A stretch of 64,000 nt of DNA, from positions 367,128,720 through 367,192,719 of the forward strand of contig CM077671.1 in the NCBI GenBank assembly GCA_039707655.1, written 5' to 3'. The notes under the pieces are model-generated. The model did not search any database. It was not told where the DNA came from and saw nothing but the letters and a program-made list of their open reading frames with translations. Positions within the stretch are counted from its first letter, which is position 1, and each line of letters starts with the position of its first letter. Shown here in pieces: positions 20,467-30,769 of the stretch. Made by a program: the position numbers and the translations under genes. Source of the DNA: Elymus sibiricus (lineage: Eukaryota > Streptophyta > Magnoliopsida > Poales > Poaceae).

Positions 20467-23400
20467 TGTAACAGCCCGGGACCGACGCTTCAGAAGATTC
20501 CCCTTTTATTCCATTGTCATCATGTGATTCGAGTGGTTGTTGCATTCATCATCACATTATTCGCATCATCTGCATAGCATCGTCACTCGTTTTTGTAAAC
20601 TTGCATCCGTTCGTAGTTGCCAGTTCTCTCCGTTCGTGTCGTCCATCGTTTCGAGTCCAACCACACACGCACGCGCCCGCGGCATTGGAAAAATATTGTT
20701 TTTAAAAGCGCATAAGACTTTCTCGGATTGGGTCGGAAGTTGGCGTGCGGTCTTATTATATTGTAGGTAGACCGCCTGCCAAGTTTCGTCCCATTCAGAG
20801 TTCGTTTGATACCCGAACGGTCGGCCGTAGCGGCATCGTATCGGATTATCTGTCGGACGTTTTTGGTGTTTTAAAACTTCGTGCCGGGCCGCAAACCTCC
20901 CTCTCATCCCCACCTAACCCACTCTACACAGCCCAACCAGCCCACTAGAGCCCAGCTAGCCACCCCTCCGCTTCCGGACCATCCGATCGAGATCCGACGG
21001 TTCGAAAACAAATGAATCCCCTAAACCCTAGCCCATTTTGCTATAAATAGACCCCCACGTCCAAAAATGGACCTAACCCTCTTCCCTCGGGATCCGTGCC
21101 GCTAGCCTCCACCAGCCGCCGCCGCAGTCTGCTCCTCCCACCTCGCGCTGGCCCTGGGAGCCCATCCGCGGCCCGCCCGAGCCCATCTAGGGCCCGGACG
21201 AGCCCGCACCAAGCCGCCGCCCACGCCCGAGGTGCCCGAGGCCCGCTCCTGTGGCTGCCCTGCGCCCGAGCCTCGCCGCCCTCGCCGGCCGACTGCCGGA
21301 GCATCGCCGCCGGTGACCACCTCCGTCAGGTCGCGCCCCGTCGCCCCCCATCTCGCCATCTTCTCTCTCTGACCTCGCCTCTCCCTCATCTCTCTCTCCC
21401 GTTTTGTAGGGAACCGCCGCCGGAGCCGACCATCGCCGGCTCATGCCCCGCCGCCGCCGGGAATGGGTCCCCTCGACCCAGATCCACCCGGATCCGGTCG
21501 GGCCCCGCCGGATCACGTCGCTCCGTGCCGCCGTCCATCGCCGTTGACCCTGCGCTGCCATGGTCCCGTTCGTGCAGAAGCACGAGGAGCGGGACGACTC
21601 CACAGCCCCAGCGCTTCGCCCGCGCAGGCCTCCGCCTACGCACGTGGGCCAGCGCCTGCCAAGGCCCAACCCTGCCTCGTCCGCCTCGCCCTACACGGCT
21701 GGGCCGAAGCCCATGGTGAGCGCCCACAGAATCCCGCCCGGTCACGTTTTATTATCCAGTGCCCACTGTTTTGGCCCATTGATGTTTTTATTGCAGAAGG
21801 CATGCTTTAAAAAAAAAGCTCGTAAATAGATAACCGTGCATCGGATCCGAATGATTTGTATATGTAAAACGTGTAGAATTTCAGGTAGATTCATAATATC
21901 CTACTTTCTCAATTGATAAAAATGTTTAACATGGCATTTTCTGTTAATTCGCATAATTGTCATGTTTTGCATTGCGCATATATTATTTACCGGTGCATCG
22001 GAATTAATCAAACCTTGCATGTAATATGTGTAGCATTTTTGTAGGCCTTTTCCTTGCATGCTAAAAATATTTCATGTGTTGGTTGCATTTATTTTGCATA
22101 CATAACTTTGCTAATAGGTTTATGCCATAAACTTGCCTAATTAATTGTGACATATTTTTCTACATGAACCTATGCATATTATATATGTTTTCGGGGTAGA
22201 AAAATCCATAGAATTTATCTGTGCACTTTGTTTTATCATTTGAGCAAGTTGTGTGCATGTCTTTTTTTGCTATGATGCTCTTTTGATATTTTCGTGTGAT
22301 TTAATCCATGCACATTTTGGAATAGTTGCAAACATGAGATATGCCCTTGAACATGTATGCTAGGCCCTGGTCTTTTTGGTTGCTATAGTAATCCATGTTT
22401 AGGTGTTATTTTCTTGTTGCCAACATGCCATAAAAATGTGCTGTTTTGAAGGTCCAAAATATTTCTAAGTCTGAAATCTGTGTTAATTTGTTGCTGTGTT
22501 GCCATGTGGTTTGCTATCGATCTATAGCTCTTTTGGTGTTGCCACAATGGGATGTATTGTTAAGCATGTTATGCTCTATCATGTTGTGCCAATAGTTTGC
22601 ATGAATATGTTTTACATCATAATTAATTCTGCTGTCCAATATGTCAATCTGTTAAAAACTGCTGCACATGTCTACTCTAATTTTCACTAAGTCTGAAAAT
22701 CTGTTTTCTTCTTGATGCCATGTTGTGTTGATGTTTGCCATGAATCTGTGCATAATTTGATGTTGCCACCATGGTATGATTTGTAGTGAATCATGTCTAC
22801 TACCATGCTGTTAAATTTCATGCCAATATATGACCTGTAGCATATAGTTTTACTGCTGTCAATATGCCTTCGTAAAAATCTGCTATGCTAAAACCTGTTA
22901 TTTTCACTAAGTCCTAATCTGCTATATTTTGTTGCCATGTTGTGAGCTTCCTACCATGTGATCCATGCCTCTTTTGAGTATGATATGTGAAGATGAAATG
23001 ATGTGTGTGTCATATGCTACTGCCCCATGCTTAGTTTGTGCATTTTAGAATCTTGTAGCTTGTTGTTTTCATGCGTGCAATATGCTATGTTGCTGTTTTG
23101 GGCAGATTTGAACTAAAACTTGTGTTGGTTGTTGTGGTTAAACCGTAGCTCCGTTTTGGACCTGCTATACATGAAATTTGCTTAGAATCTCATGTAGTTT
23201 CACAATATCTTGCTGCATTCATGATTTGAAATGCTTGGGGTTGACATTTTTCATGCATTTTGCATTCATGGCATATTATCTTGTGATGATCATATCTTTT
23301 AGGCCGTAACTCCGTTTTATATGATCTATATATGTAAATCGACTAGAATGACGCGTAGAATCACGTGGTACTCTTTATTTTGCTGTTTAAGAAATAAAAA

Positions 23401-25542
23401 AACCCTGATTAGTTCAGATCTGGACCAATTTCGAAATTAACATATGGGGTCGTTTCGGAAATGCTATATGTTGTTTCCGGCCTCATTTAAACTTGCCTAG
23501 ATGTGTAGTTTACTTATGCTTCACCTCTTGCCATGTTTAATAACATTTAATATTGTTGTGTACCTAACGAGAGTGAACTAAATAATTCGAATGTGGAGTT
23601 TCGTCAATATGCAACTCGTTGCATATTGAGCTTCACTTAATGTGTAGTATTTGTTTGTTGTGATTGCCATGCCTTGCATAATTAAACCGGACATGCATCA
23701 TGTTTGTTTGCACATCATATCATGCAAATGTTGTGGTGTTGATCATGAGTTGATTGTTGTTTTTGGATTGCTTCTTCTCGATAGAGTTCCGAAAGCGTTC
23801 GGAGTGTGAGGATTCGTTCGACTATGTTGGCTCGTCTTCTTCATGGATCCGTTCTTCTTCCAAGCGGGATCTCAGGCAAGATGATCATTTCCCTGGATAC
23901 CATTACTATCATTGCCATGCTAGATGTCTCATTTCTATCGCTGTCTCGCTACCTACCACTTGTATGTCAAGCCTCCCAAATTGCCATGAAAAGCCTCTAA
24001 CCCCTCCACATCCCAGCAAACATTATTTGACTATGTTACCGCTTGCTCAGCCCTTCTTATAGTGTTGCTAGTTGCAGGTGCAAGCTCTTTCCATGTGCAA
24101 CATGGATATTTTGATATATCACAATATTATTGCTATTTAATTGAATGCACTTATATACTTGGTAAAGGGTGGAAGGCTTGGCCTTTTGCTCGGTGTTTTG
24201 TTCCACTCTTGCCGCCCTAGTTACTTGTGTACCGGTGTTATGTTCCATAATTGAGCGCTCCTAACATGCTCGGGGTTGTTATGGGGACCCCCTTGATTTT
24301 CGTTTTAGGATAAAACTTGTCTGGCAAGGCCCAACATTGGTACTACATTTGCCTAATAACTAATAAAATTGCATAGGGACTTTCCGGACCCCGTGGATAA
24401 TTAATCAACAATCTGGGCCAGTGCTCCTCATGAGTGTTGATCCAAACTAGAGCCGTGTGCGGGGCCAACCCGGGGCAACTCGGGAGATGTCTATCAGGCC
24501 ACTGTACGCTGTGCTTATCCGCCGTGTCCTGAGAACGAGATACGCGGCTCCTATCGGGATCGTCGACACGTCGGGAGGTCTTGCTAGACTTGTTTTACCT
24601 TTCTCGAACGTCTTGTGCGAGGAATTCCGAAAATACTTCGGGCTATCTCGAGGTTGCGGTTTTCCAGTGGAATTGCCTAGGAAGATCACGAGATTCGTGG
24701 TCGAGATTATTCCCGCTGCGTGTGGTTAGTTTGTGATGGATGGGTTGGAGCACCCCTGCAGGGTTAAATCTTTCGAAAAGCCGTGCCCGCGGTTACGTGG
24801 CAATTTGGAAACTTTGTTTAACACCCGGTCATAGCAAACTTGAAGTAAACTCAAATAAAATACGCCAACCGTGTGCGTAACCGTGACTGTCTCTTCTCGT
24901 GAGTCCTTATCCGAGAGAGAACACGGTGGGGTTATGTTTGACGTATGTAGGTGTTCAGGATCTCTTAGAGATCATTACTAGTTCACGTCCGTTTATTCGA
25001 CAGTCATCCCCCTTTATTCTGGTACTCGTAAGTTAGCCACTCAAATAAATGCTTAGTGCTTGCTGCAGCCTCACCACTTAACCATACCTCACCCATTAAG
25101 CTTTAATAGTCTTGATACCCTTGGAAATGAGATTGCTGAGTCCCCGTGGCTCACAGATTACTACAACAATAGTTGCAGGTACAGGTAATGCGATGACTTG
25201 ACGTGAGCGCGATGCTTGTTTGATTTGGAGTTCTTCTTCTTCTTCTTCATCGATCTAGGATGGGTTCCAGGCGGCAGCCTGGGATAGCAAGGATGGATGT
25301 CATTTTATCGTTTGTTTCCGTCCATAGTCGGACCCTGCTCTTCTGTATGATGTTTGGATATGTTGTTGTATTGATGTGATATTGATGTAGCTTGTGGCGA
25401 GTATAAGCCAATTCCATATACTCATCTCTTCTTTACATGTACTTGTAATGATATCCATTCTTGCGAAATGACGAGATGCGCTTCTATCCCTGTCGAGGCC
25501 CTCGTGCCAAAATAAGGATAGGATCGCATCTTGGGCGTGACA
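20467..25542. mobile_element. Solo LTR of a Sukkula-like (LARD-type) retrotransposon, 5076 bp
   Basis: It starts TGTAACAGCCCGGGACCGAC and ends TTGGGCGTGACA, with the 5-bp target duplication GGGGT at 20462-20466 and 25543-25547. There is no internal domain, PBS or second LTR, so this is a solo LTR from intra-element recombination. The size and the first bases fit the long LTRs of the non-coding Sukkula group of Triticeae; the name is an inference. A TATA box (ctataaatag, 21041-21050) is followed by a GC-rich leader at 21.07-21.75 kb, then by T-rich, gene-free DNA. Long frames at 21.0-21.8 kb are composition artefacts. Confidence 0.9.
21041..21050 (+). promoter_or_regulatory. TATA box of the solo LTR promoter
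   Basis: The canonical ctataaatag lies 575 bp into the LTR, just before a GC-rich transcribed-leader-like region. It could drive read-through into the downstream pseudogene half. Activity cannot be judged from sequence. Confidence 0.5.
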
Positions 25543-26233
25543 GGGGTACCATCACCGCATCTAGGCGTCCGGAATGTGTCTCAATAGCCCAGAGGACGGC
25601 CTCCTCACTTTCTGCGCCTGGGACCCGCGCATCCGAGGCTCCTTCTTCGACAACTTGGGTTTTAGCATCCCGCTGTCCAAGGCACCGGCATTCGTCGCCG
25701 GCATGCAACGGCTTCGGAACCTCAAGCCGAACTTGTTTTGTTCTGCGGTCGACACCAGGATAGGCGTGCTCCTACGATACGTGAAGGCGTCATCTGCTTA
25801 TCTTGGCAAGCCAGAGGACTCGGTCGGCATCGACATCATCTACTACTGGAGCCACACCAAAGGCATGCCACGTGCGCACGCCAACGTGGTGGACGAGATT
25901 TAGCAGATGGCGTTGCGCAAGTACGGCGGCATCCCACACTGGGGTAAGAGCCGCAATTTCGCCTTTGATGGTGCCATCGCGAAATACCCAAAAGTCCATG
26001 AGTTTCTTAGGGTGAAAGATAGATACGACCCCGAGGGGCTGTTCTCCAATGAGTGGACTGACTAGGTTCTTGGTATCAATGGGAGTCCCAACATCATCAG
26101 AAAGCGTTGTGCCATTGAAGGACTTTGCGTCTGCTCCAACAACTCGCATTGTGCTCCGGAGCAAGGCTACTTCTGCAGGCCAGGAAAGGTGTAAAAGGAG
26201 GCTCGTGTCTGCTCGTTCTTCAAGGATTATTAA

Positions 26234-28517
26234 GGATGTCAAATTTGGTAGAGCAGTACATTGCACCACGCTCCTTTTCGGTTGCTTGTCAGACCTGAAC
26301 ATACTGATTTGCTTTTCCTTGGCATATACGAGGATATGTGAACTAGGTAATATGTTGTACGTACCAATTTGCCGTCGCCACTATTGCTAACTATCAATCT
26401 AGTCAATAATGATGTTTTAGTTTCTTGTTTGTCAATTATATTTGGCGAATAGATACCGAGCCATCCACCTGTCCAACCCATTAACAAATCAAACTTCATC
26501 ATTTCCTTAGGTGCGTTCACAGCAGTCACTACATGTGTGTGCCCCAAGTTTGTCGATGTCAACTCTGCATCCGAAATGATGTACGTCTCCTCTACACATG
26601 AGTGTAAGCATGATCATAACAATTAAAGGGAGGTCTCTTAAAACTAGGCTATAGTAGCCAAACTAAGCCCTTGTTCAAAGGAGATGCTGGTGTTAAACAT
26701 GTTCAATCTTGATCAATTTATCTCAGCATATATTGTTGCCATGATGCCAAGATGGTCTGAACTGTAGTAACCTGCCGGATGATTTGATGTAGATTTTTCA
26801 ATGTAAGAATGCAGTAGATTTCCCCACAAAATTGTATGGGATCAGTTTATAACAGATTACTAGGTGATACCCCGCGCGTTGCTGCGGGCGAAAAATGCGT
26901 AGATCCATATTCATAGAATTAGAGAGAAAACACTATAGAATATTGAGAAACATGGTAATATAAAGAAAAACAATTTCCACAGGAAACGGCAGTAAGAGTC
27001 CAGATAAACAAAGTGGTTCAAATACTCGTGAAATGTGTCTTGGTGATACAATTTCTCCCGATCCCTGGAACTCCATATCAAAACTCATTCTCATCAACTG
27101 AAAATTTTCTGTTATCTGTGAAGAAAATAAAATTTTGTTAGAAACTTTGAGTTGATACAACTAACCACAATAATTAATTACGTAAACAGCATGATTGATG
27201 TAAGCGCAAAATAAATAATATGTATAAAAAGCAAAATAAATAATATGTATAAAACTACTACCTCCATATGGAATTAGTTGATGCTCAAACTAATGTATCT
27301 ACATGTATTTCTGTGCTAGATACATCTGTTTGAGGCTTTGAGCGTCACCTATTTTCGGACGGAGTTAGTATGACATAAATTAGTCCTGATCCCTAGCGCT
27401 CCAAATGAAATATCATCCTTGTCAATGTGAAAGCTTTTTATGACTGTATAAAAAAGAAACGTTCATTTAGAAACTTGGAATCAACATAGCTAATCACAAC
27501 AATTAATTTGGGACTGCATTAACCAAAAAAATGATTGTGTTTAAGTTAGAAATGCATATTTGACACCACGTGGTATTGACTTAATAACAACAATCGTGCA
27601 TATATTATATGTAAGTATTATCTCAAAACTAAGTAAAACTAACTGAACCGTGTTTCACCTGCGAAGCACGACGTATCCTAAAGCATCCAGTAGTTATTGA
27701 GCACCAAAGTTACACACATAATCTCCAACAAATCAGCGAGAAAAGTCTTAATTCACTTATGGGGTCTCACAAACAAATAATGAATGGGTAGCCATGTTGA
27801 CTGCATGGAATTGCTTGCAAAATAATCCCTCTGCTACAAAATTCAGAGACATATATACATTAGATAATAGCAATGAAACACTTACCTGCGAAAAAAATAG
27901 CAATGAAACACTTGTGTAAGCCAAAAAAAAATTCAAGTCACATTGTATAATCTGAATTATTTGTGCTGCCTTAGGTCCAAGTGAAAGAGCATCTCCATTG
28001 CTGTAAAGGCATGAGAGATTCAGAGACGTATATTAGTAATCAAAAACACATGTATAGTCTAAACTGATATCTGCTACCTTAAGTCCAAGTGAAAGAGCAT
28101 CTCCATGAAATCCATGTGGCCAGGAGGGAGCACACGGAGCTGATAGCCTGGACCCGAGAGTGTCTGACGCATGTGAAGTGGATGAACACATGTTGCAGCC
28201 TGCAAAGTAGGGATAGGGAAGTGACCTGAAAGGTAGAATCAGAACGACCAACCACACAGAAACAGTTCAACGTTGTTTCTCCAACGTAAGCGCGGAGGTG
28301 CTGACCTGATAAGCTGATGTGCTAGTCCCAATGGTGGAGTCCCTTCAAGTCCTGTTTGATTGAGTTGGATTCCCCACCTCTAATTGCGTCGATGGCGGCT
28401 GCGGGAGCATAATAATGACGCACCGAGGCCTCACCTCAACAGGTGTGCGTTCTTCGACGATTTGGGATTCTGGGTGTCCGGCAATGGCGGCGGCCCGTCC
28501 TGTCTTCCCACAATGCA
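26234..28517. other. Gene-free AT-rich region between pseudogene and Copia element
   Basis: No coding region is recognised. A motif tagtgataccccgcgcgttg at 26861-26880 resembles one at about 62595-62620 and may be a transposon end. A ~27-bp direct repeat (aagtccaagtgaaagagcat with its flanks) occurs near 27975 and 28081. The last ~150 bp before the Copia element is GC-rich but shows no recognisable protein. Confidence 0.45.
27258..27368. mobile_element. Stowaway-type MITE, 111 bp
   Basis: The left end ctacctcc and right end cggacggagttag form diverged Stowaway terminal repeats, with a central palindrome around gatgtatct/agatacatc-type arms. TA dinucleotides flank it at 27256-27257 and 27369-27370. 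Confidence 0.7.
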
Positions 28518-28522
28518 TCGGA

Positions 28523-28745
28523 AGCTAAGGTTTGGAAATCCACACACTGCTGTATATTTACTGATGACAAGGTACAGAGTACATATAGCCGAAGGCTGAA
28601 CTGCTCCCGCAATTGTAGGCACGCAGGCCGTATCTACAGAGGTGGATCGAGATCCTAGATTACAGGGGATCATTACAACAGCCAACGGCACGCAGGCCGT
28701 GTACGAGACATGTACAAGAGCATAGCGATACAACATATCTTAACA
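28523..28745 (-). repeat. Copia 3' LTR
   Basis: 223 bp, the partner of 51274-51496. On the minus strand it starts TGTTAAGATATG and ends CCTTAGCT, so the usual terminal CA is CT in both copies; a change in the parental element would explain this. The pol stop codon TAA falls inside the LTR start (28740-28742). Confidence 0.95.
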
Positions 28746-29729
28746 GCCCCCCGCAGTCGGAACGCCTCCAGGGAGGATGTTCAGACCGGAACGAAAGTCG
28801 GTGAAGATGGCGGTAGGCAGGCCCTTGGTAAATACATCTGCGAACTGAGAGCCTGTCGGGACGTGCAGCACGCGATCCTCGCCCAAAGCCACGCGGTCAC
28901 GAACAAAGTGCAGATCGATTTCGACGTGCTTGGTGCGTTGGTGTTGAACCGGATTGGAGGAGAGGTACGTCGCGCTAATGTTGTCGCAGTACACGATCGT
29001 GGCACGGGAGGGAGGCCGATGCAGTTCCGTGAGAAGCTGTCGGAGCCAGCAAGATTCGGCGACACAGTTGGCAACGGCCCGGTATTCCGCTTCGGCACTC
29101 GACCGAGAGACGGTGTGCTGGCGTTTAGAGGACCATGAGATCAGATTAGGGCCGAGGAACACACAAAACCCAGACGTGGATTTCCGTGTGTCAGGGCAGC
29201 CGGCCCAGTCCGCATCGGAGTAAGCCACCAAGTCATGACCGGGAGAGTGGTAGAGCTGAAGACCGTAGTGCGATGTGGCCTTGAGATAGCGCAGGATCCG
29301 TTTGACAAACCGAAAATGGGACGCGAGTGGATCATGCATGAAGAGGCAGGCCTGTTGGACGGCATAGGAGATGTCCGGGCGAGTCAAGGTGAGGTACTGG
29401 AGAGCGCCAGCGATGCTGCGATAGAGTGTTGGGTCGGGAACTGGGGCGCCGTCAGTAGCGGAAAGTTTGGACTTGGTGTCAACCGGAGTGGCGATGGGGT
29501 TACAAGAGCTCATGTTGGCACGATCCAATATCTCAAGAATGTACTGTTGTTGGGAGAGAAACAGGCCCTGAGTGGAGCGGGTGACACTAACACCGAGGAA
29601 GTGGTGGATGTCACCAAGGTCGGTCATGGAGAACTCCGAGTTCAGAGATGAAATGATAGAATGGAGTGTGGAGGTGGTATTGGTGGTAAGGATGATATCA
29701 TCAACATAAAGGAGGAGATATGCAAGGGC
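28740..29729 (-). pseudogene. Copia pol, C-terminal part: RT catalytic half and RNase H
   Basis: The minus-strand frame starts at the CACTA-2 insertion point with AYLLLYVDDIILTTN, which holds the YVDD catalytic motif of reverse transcriptase. LGDIHHFLGVSV and RPDISYAVQQACLFMH follow. RNase H is marked by YSDADWAGCPDTRKS, SSAEAEYRAVA, YCDNISATYL and TKHVEIDLHFVRDR. The frame is open to its stop just inside the LTR. The apparent start of the longer frame, beyond 29730, is CACTA-2 DNA and not pol. Confidence 0.93.
28746..28760 (-). other. Copia polypurine tract
   Basis: On the minus strand, the purine-rich gactgcggggggc lies directly upstream of the 3' LTR start TGTTAAG, the expected place for the plus-strand primer. 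Confidence 0.7.
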
Positions 29730-30330
29730 CACTACGGGAAAACGACGAGCTGCCGTGTGGGCCGCTCTTTGCCGTGTGCCCAGAATCTCGGAACACGGCA
29801 AATCCCGTCTATGCCGTGCAGGTACAAAAAGGAGCACGGCGAATGTAGAGAACACGGCAAAGACGAAATAAAGAACACGGCAAAGACATAGACACGGCAA
29901 AACACAGACAGGGCACATGGCAAAGCAGAAAAGCACGGCAAATTCGGAGGTGGCACACGGCAAAGCTCACCGGCACGGCAAAATGCGTGACACGTGGCAG
30001 TCGTGTCCTCTTTTGACGGGGCCGTTATAATGGCTGATCTTTGCCGTGTGTCTTTAACGGAAACACGGCAAATCAATAGGGCCACGTCGGCCGGTCAGTT
30101 CCCACCCGTGATGAATTTCCCGCCAAAAATTTCCCGCCCATACCTTTGCCGTGTGCACAGGAAAAGAACACGGCGATGTGCACCTTTGCCGTGTGCATCG
30201 CAAAGACACACGGCAAACGTCGGTCTTTGCCGTGTTCCTTTGTCCGCAGACACGGCAAAGATTGCTTTCCCATCTTTTTCTCTTCCCGCCATTTCAGCCC
30301 TCGCGTCCCTATATATAGCCGTGTGTGTCT
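29730..30330. repeat. CACTA-2 left subterminal repeat region
   Basis: Many direct and inverted copies of a ~10-bp core (tttgccgtgt / acacggcaaa), often as facing pairs separated by 15-40 bp. In En/Spm these regions bind the TNPA-type protein and bring the ends together. A matching region lies at 41355-41986, and an internal block with the same motifs lies at 33670-33840. Confidence 0.85.
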
Positions 30331-30449
30331 CGGCTCGAACACAAAACTCACCAACCCAGCAATTCTCCCCCGCCATCACCGCCGAAGCCCCTCCGATTCC
30401 CTTCTTCCGTCGAGATGCCTCTTCGTCCCCGCGCCAACCAGAGCTCCAC

Positions 30450-30570
30450 GTGCTAAACCCGAAACCCGAACCCTAAACCCGAAACCCTAAACCCGAAACC
30501 CGAAACCCTAAACCCTAGCTAAGCCCTAAACCATAAACCATAAACCCTAAGCCCTAAACCCTAAATCAAT
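30450..30570. repeat. Telomere-like interstitial repeat in CACTA-2
   Basis: A degenerate run of plant telomere-type heptamers (ccctaaa, with variants such as cccgaaa and ccataaa) covers about 120 bp. It lies deep inside a transposon, so it is not a chromosome end. Multiple telo-boxes of this kind can also act as promoter elements. Confidence 0.85.
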
Positions 30571-30769
30571 TCTTTTTGCGCGCAACGTGTCATTTTATGT
30601 CTTTCTTTTTGTCGGAACGAGCCCATATTGGGCACACACGTGTGCCCTGGGACGGGAAGGAATGTCGTATAAATCGTTTCCCTTTCCTGGTAACGAAAGT
30701 CCCGTTTTCCATTTTTCGAGTGTCGAAACGGTGGTTTTTTTTGTGAAGCGGCTACAAGGGGCGCATTTA

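Larger units (their letters stand above)
20178..26233 (+). pseudogene. L-gulonolactone-oxidase-like pseudogene split by a solo LTR
   Basis: The two parts are 20178-20466 and 25548-26233. The first encodes MTWLQHQGKVIYRQDDR and NNGVSFTGYPVVG. The second encodes SFFDNLGFSIPLSKAPAF, then [39 protein letters not shown] and a Cys-rich end (CSNNSHCAPEQGYFC). These are the substrate-domain half of plant L-gulono-1,4-lactone oxidase-like flavoenzymes, linked to ascorbate metabolism. The frame crosses the LTR target site exactly. Five in-frame stops (TAG 20391, 25562, 25901, 26063; TAA 26192) break it, with no frameshift seen. The N-terminal FAD-binding half is absent, so this was already a fragment or has lost its 5' end. 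Confidence 0.88.

Noticed and set aside
21096..21745. Several long overlapping frames on both strands in GC-rich DNA
   Set aside because: They lie in the solo LTR leader and are produced by base composition.
28384..28517. A second gulonolactone-oxidase fragment (FFDDLGFWV-like peptide)
   Set aside because: The similarity is limited to about seven residues and does not extend; chance or a very old relic.
29730..30330. CRISPR-like regularly repeated short motifs
   Set aside because: Spacing is irregular, copies are in both orientations, and the region lies between CACTA ends; these are transposase-binding subterminal repeats.
30450..30570. A chromosome end or telomere seed
   Set aside because: The tract is short, degenerate and enclosed in a transposon inside a retrotransposon.
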